The translations under genes and the position numbers were made by a program. Of a DNA stretch of 64,000 bases, positions 37,150 to 45,195 are shown in pieces (the first letter of the stretch is position 1; every line of letters begins with the position of its first letter). The notes beneath the pieces were generated by a model. That model saw only the letters and a program-made list of their open reading frames with translations. It was not told the origin of the DNA and did no database searches. This DNA comes from Saprospiraceae bacterium (GTDB lineage: Bacteria; Bacteroidota; Bacteroidia; Chitinophagales; Saprospiraceae), in NCBI GenBank assembly GCA_016714785.1, contig JADKCC010000016.1, positions 101,101 to 165,100 of the forward strand, read 5' to 3'.

Positions 37150-37680
37150 TTAATTTTTAAAGATCTTTGAATTCTGATTGATACACCCACCTTGGATAGA
37201 AACCAAATATAATCCAGTATTAAGTTCTGATATATCTAGAGTATGTGTATTTAATGTATTTTCCACAGCACTGAATACTAAAGTTTTTAAAGTTTTACCT
37301 GTTGCATCCATAATATTGTAAGTAATTTGACTATCAAATTCTGGTTGAAGTGCTATATCTACATAATTTGATGTTGGATTTGGAGATATTGAGTTTGCAT
37401 TTCCTCTTAGATCTCGATCTCTCTTTACAGAAACTATTTTTGAGAATTGCTCTTTTCTATCAAAATCTATAGAGTGAACACGATAGTAGGACATTCCTAA
37501 AGGCTTAACATCGATGATTTCATTAGATGTTTCTTTGTTTTGATTTGTCCCAGAAACTTTTCCTACCATCTCCCAGCCAGAGATGCCATTATTGCTTCGT
37601 TCCACCATTTGGACATCATTATTGACTTCAGATGCAGTAGTCAAAGTGATTAAATTAGTCTGTAACAAGGATGATTTCAC
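37150..37680 (-). pseudogene. Remnant of a T9SS-secreted protein (C-terminal domains only)
   Basis: The 176-residue ORF contains only the end of a secreted protein: the TTASEVNNDVQMVERSNNG segment seen before many T9SS domains, a beta-sandwich region, and a sorting domain (ISPNPTSNYVDIALQPEF to the C-terminus). No signal peptide is present, and a stop codon directly precedes the GTG start. The same TTASEVNN module occurs in the secreted protein at 40872-41993, on the other side of the cys genes. It is probably a decayed paralogue. A frameshifted but intact gene is unlikely because cysN ends only about 100 nt upstream. Confidence 0.7.
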
Positions 37681-37788
37681 TTACAGATATTGATGCAACT
37701 AGGTAAAGTAAATTATGCAAAGATTTATAAACCTAAACTTTGTTTTTTAAGTAAATTGTTATTGAATTGATTAAATAATTTTCTTATA

Positions 37789-39051
37789 TCAAATTTTCCA
37801 GCCAACAGCTACTGAATTAAAATAAATAGGATCCACTAGAATTACGGTGCCAGTCGATTTGTAGTCATCGTATTTATCTATAAAAGTGGGCAATTCAGTT
37901 TTTAATGTTACTAAGCCAATGTCATTAACTTTTAAACTATCAGTAGGTTGTTTGGTATTTTCATTTAAATCAAAAACATAATCGATTTCTGAAACTTTGC
38001 ATTTAAAATTGTTAGAATGGTGAATGATATGATATCGTGCTCCTATTTTCAAATTCTCATTTGGGTCAAACCAACAGATTAATAGTTTTACTTCACAAGA
38101 TATTTCAGGTCGTCCTTCTTCTGAAACTAATAAATCGCCCCTTTGTAAGGGTTCATCATGATCATCTAGTGTTATTGTTACGGCAGCTTTTGCTTCTGCA
38201 ATAGGCATGCTTTGACCTTGTAAATTAAAGATTTCACGTGCTTTATAATACTTTGAAGATGGTAAAGAAAGGAATGATTGACCTTTGACGATTTTTCCAC
38301 TATATAAAAAACACTGATAATAATTTTCCCCATTAGATTTTAAAGTAGACTGGATAGATAACCTTATGTCTGCCGACTTGTTTGAAATAGGAAGTGTGAT
38401 ATTTGACTCTAAAGTATCTAGAATGCTCAGCCCATCGTATGGCCATGTTGTTTGATTTTATGGCAACATTGTCACCATTTAATGCAGAAATAGGGATAAT
38501 ATTGATTGCATCAATACCAGACTGAAAGCCAGTTGCTTTAATTGTACAGATATCTTTTCAAATAAATTTTTATCATAAGATACCAAGTCCATTTTATTGA
38601 TACATACTGTTACATTGGAAATTCGCAGTAAACTTGCCAATTTGAGATGTCTTTTAGTTTGGTTAGTAATACCCGAATTTATATCTAAAACCAATAATAA
38701 TATATCTGCCAATGAAGCACCTGTGACCATATTCCGAGTATATTCAAAATGACCTGGAGTATCGGCTAAAATGAATTTACATTTTTTCGTAGAAAAATAT
38801 CTATAAGCAACATCAATGGTGATAGCTTTCTCTCTTTCTGAGCGTAAGCCATCTGTTATGTAAGCAAGATTTAACTTTTCATAACCATAATTATTGGAAG
38901 AATTTTCCAAATTTACAATTTGGTCTTTCATTAGTGCATTACAATCAAATAGTAATCTTCCAATTAATGTTGATTTGCCATCATCTACGGACCCTGCAGT
39001 GGAAACTCTTACGAGTGATTTTTTTTCAATATCTTTGAATAGCTTTTCCAT
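37789..39051 (-). CDS. cysN: Sulfate adenylyltransferase subunit 1, GTPase (two frameshifts in this sequence)
   Basis: CysN is the GTPase that drives ATP sulfurylase CysD to make adenosine 5'-phosphosulfate. The N-terminal ORF (38479-39051) has the EF-Tu-like G1 STAGSVDDGKSTLIGRLLFD, G3 DTPGHFEYTRNM and G4 NKMD. The C-terminal ORF (37789-38208) carries the beta-barrel domains. Between them the expected sequence (AINIIPISALNGDNVA, then LSILDTLESNITLP) is readable in other frames, with one-base shifts near 38527 and 38440. Full length would be about 420 residues, normal for CysN. I read the breaks as sequencing indels. Its start overlaps the cysD stop by one base (TAATG). Confidence 0.88.
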
Positions 39052-39975
39052 TAGAAATATCCATTAACTTTACGATCTTCCATACTACTATCGCTATATT
39101 GATCATCAATTCTATTGCCTCTTTCTGATGATTTGTTGTTCATCAACTCAATAATTACATCTTCTATAGTTTTGCATCAGACAAGACTAGGCCAGTACAA
39201 GTCATGTCTCTATTGTTCTGCATCTGACATTTTTGACAAATGGCTCTTCACCCGAATTTAGTGTTACATAATCACAATGGGCAATCAACATCCCATTTCT
39301 ATTAATTATAGGCCTAGAATGGCTGAAGTAAAGGCTAGGTAGCGCCAATGATAGCTTTTTAAAATATAGCCAAACATCAATCTCTGTCCAATTGCTTAAT
39401 GGGAAAATACGGAAATGCCCACCATTTGTACCCATTCCATTTAATAAATATCCTACCTCTGCACGCTGGTTTTCTGGCTGCCATTTACCATCTTCATTTC
39501 TATGGGAAAAAAAACGTTCCTTTGCCCTAGCCTTCTCTTCATCTCTGCGTGCGCCTCCGAGTGCAGCATCTATTTTTAGCTCTTTTATCGCTCGTAGAAG
39601 TGTCACAGATTGCGCTTGATTTCTACTAGGTGTGCTCTCATTTGATTCATAAGCTTCGCCAGCATCAATATCATCTTGCACATAAAATATTTTTAAATCT
39701 AAATTATATTTTTTCACTATCCAATCACGAAATAGGATTGTTTCTTCAAAATTGTGCCCTGTGTCTATATGTAATAATTTAAATGGTATCTTTGCAGGCC
39801 AAAATGCATTTAATGCAAGATGTACCAATGCTATAGAATCTTTACCTCCCGAAAACAGTATATATGGATTTCTAAATTGTGCTGCAGTTTCGCGCAATAT
39901 ATAAGATGATTCCGATTCTAGTACTTCTAAATAACTCACTTTCATTTTACCTGTTGGGAAATTTTGTTTGATCAT
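39051..39975 (-). CDS. cysD: Sulfate adenylyltransferase subunit 2 (frameshifted near its 3' end)
   Basis: CysD is the catalytic ATP sulfurylase subunit of the PP-loop family. The 257-residue ORF (39202-39975) has the PP-loop FSGGKDSIALVHLAL, HIDTGHNFEET, GGARRDEEKARAKER and FRIFPLSNWTEIDVW. After FVKNVRCRT the frame shifts near 39207 and again near 39170. The normal CysD end (DMTCTGLVLSDAK, then SERGNRIDDQYSDSSMEDRK and NGYF) follows to a TAA that overlaps the cysN start. Restored length is about 307 residues, which fits the family. Confidence 0.9.
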
Positions 39976-40048
39976 ATATATTTTGCCAAATCGCTATAAC
40001 ATTATTTTTAAATCATTTTGATTGGTATTAGTCAAATAAATAATTTGA

Positions 40049-40545
40049 TTACAATCTGTTTTCAAATTCTGCATTTATACCACTGAAATTCTGCAATTCA
40101 CCTGATCTTGCTTTTGCATACAATCCTTTTGTATCTCGCTTTTCACAAACTTCGATCGGAGTAGAAACAAAATATTCAATAAGATCATCCTTACCTAAGA
40201 TATCTCTAGCTAAGTCACGGTATGAATCCTTTGGCGATATCGTACAACATATCACTATAATTCCCATTTCCAAAAACAACTTAGCAATTTCTGCTATTCT
40301 TCTTATATTTTCTTGTCTATCTTTCTCACTGAACTTTAAGTCAGCATTGATACCATTTCTAATGTTGTTCCATCCAATATTTGGACAATCATACCACTTT
40401 CAAGAATTTTGTTTGATAAATGATCGCTAATGGACTTACCTGAACCGGATAACCCAGTAAACCAAATGACTTTTGCCATCTGATTTAATCGTTGCTCTTG
40501 CGCTCGCCTAGCCAAATTTGGGATGTCAAAAGGAAATATTTCCAT
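40049..40545 (-). CDS. cysC: Adenylylsulfate kinase (frameshifted)
   Basis: CysC phosphorylates APS at the 3' position to give PAPS, the universal sulfuryl donor. The first ORF (40336-40545) has the P-loop IWFTGLSGSGKS and QILDG. A one-base deletion near 40363 breaks the expected LDGDNIRHGLN-type motif, readable as NNIRNGINADLKFSEKDRQ in the next frame. The second ORF (40049-40279) has VICCTISPKDSYRDLAR, VSTPIEVCEKRDTKGLYAKAR and NFSGINAEFE. The normal C-terminus may continue in another frame to about 39998. Start 40545 lies 7 nt after the DUF2061 stop. Confidence 0.88.
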
Positions 40546-40552
40546 TTAAAAT

Positions 40553-40803
40553 TTAATTTTTCTTACTGAATATTTTTGTCAACCTCTCATCAGATATAGT
40601 ATGCCAAAGCCTTTCATGTACATAAAACAACATAATCTTGCCCTAAACTCTAAGATACCTATAGAGAGGGCAATGCTCCAATCATAGGAAACAAAATAGG
40701 ATATAATTATCGTACCTAATGTTCCTATTAAGCGATATGATATGGACTTCAGTAAGCTTCTTAGGTGTAAAATATTATACTCCATCATGATATGATTTGA
40801 CAC
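40553..40803 (-). CDS. DUF2061 small membrane protein (frameshifted)
   Basis: This protein of about 83 residues has the DUF2061 pattern RSLLKSISYRLIGTLGTIIISYFVSYDW followed, after a one-base shift near 40640, by KIMLFYVHERLWHTISDER. Two membrane helices are expected. DUF2061 genes are often found next to sulfate-activation genes, sometimes beside cysC. The function is unproven, possibly linked to sulfate or PAPS handling at the membrane. It is the first gene of the cysC-cysD-cysN operon, just upstream of a terminator for the preceding gene. Confidence 0.78.
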
Positions 40804-40815
40804 AAAAATATAATG

Positions 40816-40849
40816 AAAATGCCGAAAAGATTTCTCTCACCGGCATTTT
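40816..40849 (-). terminator. Terminator between the secreted-protein gene and the cys operon
   Basis: AAAATGCCG (40816-40824) pairs with CGGCATTTT (40841-40849). T residues follow on the minus strand, 23 nt after the stop codon of the T9SS gene. It suggests that DUF2061-cysC-cysD-cysN is at least partly a separate transcription unit. Confidence 0.65.
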
Positions 40850-40871
40850 TATATAAAATCAATAAAATTTA

Positions 40872-41993
40872 CTATTCTACTATTAAAAGCTTTTATATTC
40901 AGTGTTGCCTGCTATTTCTATTTTGACATAATAATTACAGACGAAAGGTTTTCTGTTCCGACCATAACAGTATTAGTGCCAACAGTCAAAGTATGTGTAC
41001 TAGCAAGTGCTACTCGGCCTACATTGTCATATACGGTCAATGTCATCTCTTCTGTTGTACCTGATATCACTTCTATAGATGCAGATGTTTTATTAGACAG
41101 GATTTGGATAAAACTCACCAATAGTCATTGCCGATTCATCTATCATTTTTGCTGAACGGATATCAGACATTTCTGTCCTTCCATCGAAGTCTATTTGTTT
41201 GAGTCTGTAATAATACTCCACATTTGCTTTCACTTTGGAGTCAACAAATGAATAAGACATCTCTTTATTACTATTTCCTTCACCTTTTGACTTAGCCTAT
41301 TTTCTGGAAGCCTATGCCATCCATAGATCTTTGAACTTCAAAACCAAAATTATTGACCTCACTTGCAGTGGTCCATGATAACGCCAAATTTCTATTAGCT
41401 GCCTTCACATCAAACGATGATAATTCCACTGGGAGTATTGATGCACAATCACCAGCATTTACTGAAGTAGTTACATCGCCTACACCTGAATTTGCTAGAT
41501 TTATGGTAAATGTACCACCTCCTGTGGTAATCTCTATAAAACCTAAATTGCCAGCACCATCTCTAATTGGCACATAAAATGTTGCTGTTGTAGTAACATC
41601 TCCAATAAGTTCAATGTTATATATATTAATATCCCATCCTGCAGGAAAAGCTCCATTAATAGCTTGGCTTGCAGCTGCGTTAGTTTGGCCTTGATCCATA
41701 GTACCAACTACTGTCATCCAGAGATTATTTCCAGCAATATCAAAATCAAAGTCAGGATTGCCGTCCCCGTTTACATCAATCTGGCCGTCTGAATAATACC
41801 CACCTGTTGCATTAAATGTTCCAAGTCCACATTGCCCACTCATCACCGTAGGCATCACGGCAGCTGCTGCAAACGGAAGTACATATTTAAGGGTATTGGA
41901 TTTTGTAACGTTTTTTACCAATTTGGCCGATGATTCGTTGATGTATCCTTCTAGTTTTTGCTGAAGGCTAAGTGTGTCTAAGTTAGGTCTCAT
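40872..41993 (-). CDS. Secreted protein with T9SS sorting domain, next to the sulfotransferase (frameshifted)
   Basis: The gene reads from 41993 as a long N-terminal region of about 37 residues (MRPNLDTLSLQQKLEGYI start), then a signal-like helix (YVLPFAAAAVMPTVMSGQ). A domain with VNGDGNPDFDFDIAGN and FYVPIRDGAGNLGFIEI follows, then LPVELSSFDVKAANRNLALS and TTASEVNNFGFEVQRS. The frame breaks near 41292. A second piece (40918-41121, SIEVISGTTEEMTLTVYDN) and a third frame ending NYYVKIEIAGNTEY and KLLIVE complete a T9SS type A sorting domain, with the stop at 40872-40874. Three or more one-base shifts are needed. It could be the client of the neighbouring sulfotransferase (inference). Confidence 0.72.
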
Positions 41994-42032
41994 AAAATAA
42001 AATTTAGTGTAAAGTAATTAATAAGTAAAATA

Positions 42033-43238
42033 TTATTTTTTCTCTCTGTGCAATGAAGTATCTACCGCAGATACCATCAGCTCAGGAATTAACTGATAGT
42101 CTAAAAATTCGTTCAATTGGATTGCAATACTAAAGGGGTCAGTGATGATTGCTTTATGTTTGACAAAAATAATGTCAACATTCTGTGACAAAGTTAACCA
42201 TTTTTTTACATTATCAATAGTTTTTTCAAAATTATTTAACATTTCGGTAGGAAATATTTCACTTTTTTCTTTTTTACCCAACCTTTCCAGCATTTTTTGC
42301 TGCGAAGCGATAATCTCGTATAGGTCTCTCTCCATAAAAACGATTTTATAATGGTAATGTGGAGGAAGGTGATGGAGCAATTGAGCGACAACTTTGACAA
42401 CTTTATCTTTGGCATCTGGTACCCATTTTTTGTTTTTTGCTAGGTTTTTCACCGCCTCATGTTCATAATACCCTTTAGGATTATTCTCATCGCTTTCTCT
42501 TACTTGATCTGTAAATATATCCATTCCACCTTTCTCTAGCATTTGCATCATAAGTGATGTTCCTGATCTCGGCAATCCAGATACTACATATATAGTACCC
42601 TTAAGTGAAGTATCTATCTCAGCTTCTAATTTTGCTGCATCTGCTTCTCTATTTAAATGGCTTCTATATAGATGTATAAGTCTTTGTTTTGCTTTATTAT
42701 TATCTGGAAATATAGCTATGGAACTTTCAAATGCTTTAGTCGCAGCATTGTACTCACCAAAGTGATACAAAGATTCTCCTAAAAAATGGTGATACGTAGG
42801 TTGATGAAAATCCAAACCAATAGCTGTAAGGAAAGAGTTACTTGCATCTTCGTAGTTTTGTTGTCGGAGCAATATTTCGCCTTTTGTAAAGTGCGCATCA
42901 GGATTTTCATTATCAATTTTCAGTTCTTTATTAATAGAGACAAGTGCATCATCCCATCTTTTCAATAAGATATAAGCTTGAGCTATTTGTAGATTTATTT
43001 TTGCAAGGTGTTTGTCCACATTTTTTTCTGCCCTTTTATACATTTTTATGGCTTGAAGTGGCTGTCTCTCACCGAGAAGTAATCCTCCTTCCATCACGTC
43101 CAAAGTAGCTGGACTATAATGTTCTCCATCACGTAAAAGTTGGATCATCTCTCTAGCATCTTTGAGTCTTCCTAGAGCCTGGTAACAAGATGCCAACCTG
43201 AAGGTGTATCTCGCCGCTTGGGGATCAGCCGCACTCAA
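42033..43238 (-). CDS. TPR-sulfotransferase protein (probably the C-terminal part of a fusion with the next gene)
   Basis: This 401-residue ORF has about five TPR units (residues 1-205: RYTFRLASCYQALGRLKDA, AQAYILLKRWDDALVSINKE, HFTKGEILLRQQNYEDA) and then a sulfotransferase domain. The 5'-phosphosulfate loop is VVSGLPRSGTSLMMQML (about 215-231), and the 3'-phosphate-binding region is IVFMERDLYEIIASQQ. Enzymes of this fold transfer sulfate from PAPS to a hydroxyl of a glycan, lipid or tyrosine. The only start is a TTG overlapping the end of the phosphodiesterase ORF. The TPR helix pair continues seamlessly across the junction, so a one-base error near 43240 probably splits one protein of about 850 residues. 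Confidence 0.85.
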   Translation of the reverse strand: MSAADPQAARYTFRLASCYQALGRLKDAREMIQLLRDGEHYSPATLDVMEGGLLLGERQPLQAIKMYKRAEKNVDKHLAKINLQIAQAYILLKRWDDALVSINKELKIDNENPDAHFTKGEILLRQQNYEDASNSFLTAIGLDFHQPTYHHFLGESLYHFGEYNAATKAFESSIAIFPDNNKAKQRLIHLYRSHLNREADAAKLEAEIDTSLKGTIYVVSGLPRSGTSLMMQMLEKGGMDIFTDQVRESDENNPKGYYEHEAVKNLAKNKKWVPDAKDKVVKVVAQLLHHLPPHYHYKIVFMERDLYEIIASQQKMLERLGKKEKSEIFPTEMLNNFEKTIDNVKKWLTLSQNVDIIFVKHKAIITDPFSIAIQLNEFLDYQLIPELMVSAVDTSLHREKK

Positions 43239-44578
43239 TCCTCTAAAATAGGAACAGCATCACTTATCAACCCACCATCGATATAGGCACGAGCTAGATT
43301 AAATTGACACTCATTTCTGGTTTGTTTTATTCTGGTAGGCAGATCGGACGTTTGTTTTTCTATATATCCCAGATCTTCAAGCTGTTTTAATGCTTCCTCA
43401 CCAGTGTTTTCTTTGACGGAAATATGTGATTCAGAGATCATTCTGTCTCCTTCGATGTTTTTCCAAGATGGAATATAATTGGGCGCTTGAGTTTTTTCAA
43501 AAATATTATTTAACACTCTTCCATCCATATCTTCTCCTATGGCAAGACCCATGATTTGTAATATAGTTGGTGTTATGTCAAGCAATGAAGCACCAAATGT
43601 AAAACTGTCTTTTTTTATCCCTGGCCCCATAGCAGCAAAAATTCCATATCTACTATGTTCGTAAGCAGGACCTGCTGGCTCATTAGGAATATTTCTAGGT
43701 CTTAGGTGTCCTGGTTGGAAACCGTGGTCAGAAATTAACATTAAAATGGTTTGGTCATCTATTAGCTCCATAATCCGCCCTAACATCATGTCATGAAAAC
43801 GGTAACCCGCCGTGACAACATTGTTATAAACGTCATAATCCTCTTGAGAGATATGTGATCTTTTAGGTGGATTGTACTTCATGAAGCCATGACAATAATG
43901 ATCAATAGCATCCAAATAAAGCGCTGCAAAATCCCACTCCTTGGTTCTGATTATATTTGTGAATGCTGCATGTAAGGAAGAAGCATCAGAAGTAATTTTT
44001 GCTATACCAGCTAATCTTTTATCTTTAAATTGATTAATCTTACCTGCTTGAGGTACAAAAGGCAATATATGTTCTCCCGTTATTTCTCCTGGGTGAACCC
44101 TCAATGTTGCAAAAAAATCAGACTCTGATTCTGGATGAACTGTTCCAGATGCCAACGGCCATGGCTCATGAATTTTACCAACCGCTTTCTGATAAAAGTT
44201 CGAAATCATAGTTCCGTTTATGTGCTCAGCTGGATGACTAGGCCTCCACCCACCGACATGGTTTTTAATATTATTTTGGGTAAGTATATTCCAAATAGCC
44301 TTACACTTTCTGCTGACGCTCATCACGGGACGTATATTTGTGCCATCAGGAGTAACTTCTGTGAATCCTAAAACACCATGTTTGTATGGTCTTTTACCAG
44401 TTGCAATAGATGACCAAAGCATTGGGGAATACATAGGGTCAAGGGTTGCTAAATTACCTATAGTGCCTCCTTCTATTAATTTCTGCATATTAGGCATCAA
44501 ACCTTGATCTACAAGCGGATGGATAGTCTTCCAATCTGCAGAGTCCCAACCTAGTAAAAGTACTTTTTGTCTTGTCAT
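43235..44578 (-). CDS. Alkaline-phosphatase-superfamily type I phosphodiesterase/nucleotide pyrophosphatase-like protein
   Basis: The 447-residue ORF has an AP-superfamily domain (about residues 1-385). VLLLGWDSADWK gives a metal-binding Asp12. The YSPMLWSSIATGKRPYKHGV region holds the likely nucleophile (Ser51 or a near neighbour, tentative). DAIDHYCHGFMKY and LISDHGFQPGHLRPRN supply further metal ligands. The last about 60 residues (QTRNECQFNLARAYIDGGL, SDAVPILE) are the start of a TPR array completed in the sulfotransferase ORF. It may cleave phosphodiesters or sulfate esters; the substrate is unknown. Its start overlaps the 55-residue peptide gene by 4 nt. Confidence 0.85.
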   Translation of the reverse strand: MTRQKVLLLGWDSADWKTIHPLVDQGLMPNMQKLIEGGTIGNLATLDPMYSPMLWSSIATGKRPYKHGVLGFTEVTPDGTNIRPVMSVSRKCKAIWNILTQNNIKNHVGGWRPSHPAEHINGTMISNFYQKAVGKIHEPWPLASGTVHPESESDFFATLRVHPGEITGEHILPFVPQAGKINQFKDKRLAGIAKITSDASSLHAAFTNIIRTKEWDFAALYLDAIDHYCHGFMKYNPPKRSHISQEDYDVYNNVVTAGYRFHDMMLGRIMELIDDQTILMLISDHGFQPGHLRPRNIPNEPAGPAYEHSRYGIFAAMGPGIKKDSFTFGASLLDITPTILQIMGLAIGEDMDGRVLNNIFEKTQAPNYIPSWKNIEGDRMISESHISVKENTGEEALKQLEDLGYIEKQTSDLPTRIKQTRNECQFNLARAYIDGGLISDAVPILED

Positions 44579-44742
44579 TGTTTAAGCTTATTTTGTTCTC
44601 TTTTGAGCAATTGCTCCTTTAAAAATTCTTGTTTTTTTATTCTCCACAAAATGAGTCCTAAATCTCCTAAAGCTAATAAACCTAAGCAACCCTGAATTGG
44701 AATTTCGAATTCTTTACCTTCTATTGTTTTTAATTCGGTCAT
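44575..44742 (-). CDS. 55-residue single-helix membrane peptide, first gene of the sulfotransferase operon
   Basis: This small ORF starts at ATG 44742 with MTELKTIEGKEFEIPIQG. A glycine/leucine-rich hydrophobic helix (CLGLLALGDLGLILWR, about residues 19-34) follows, then a charged, helical lysine/glutamate-rich tail (RIKKQEFLKEQLLKREQ). Its TGA overlaps the ATG of the phosphodiesterase gene (ATGA), which strongly supports translation and coupling. The helix followed by basic residues recalls PEP-CTERM-like or other sorting tails, or a single-pass membrane adaptor. I do not recognise a named family. Confidence 0.7.
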   Translation of the reverse strand: MTELKTIEGKEFEIPIQGCLGLLALGDLGLILWRIKKQEFLKEQLLKREQNKLKQ

Positions 44743-45195
44743 AAAATTTATGTTTAATTATTGAATCAAGTTTATATATTTGATAGGTTTTGAAAGTTCT
44801 TTAAATAAAATTTTCACTAGGGCGAGAGAAAAATTATTCATTTATAATGCAATAATAACATTAGTTTAGATATTGTGAACATCAAATAAAATTTTTTTAC
44901 AAAATTTTATCGATATTATAATATAATAAATAATAATTATTTATAACTATTATTTATTACTAGCAATAACATATAATGTATTAATGTAATTTGTAAATTA
45001 CAATTTAAATTAATTTTGTTATCTGTTTCAGTATTTTCTTTAAATGGTCGCTTTTGTTTGTTAGAAGGTTGATTCGGGAAATCGTCCAATAAATGGTTAT
45101 TTTGAAGTATTAAATTAAAATATCTGAGTAAAAATTGATCGTTGATTTTAATAGCAATTCTCTAATCAAGGATTTACCAAACCACTTAACATACA
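44743..45195. other. AT-rich region upstream of the sulfotransferase operon
   Basis: About 450 bp of very AT-rich sequence with no coding signal, hairpin or repeat that I can support. It should contain the promoter of the 55-residue peptide operon and the 3' end region of dnaG. Confidence 0.45.
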
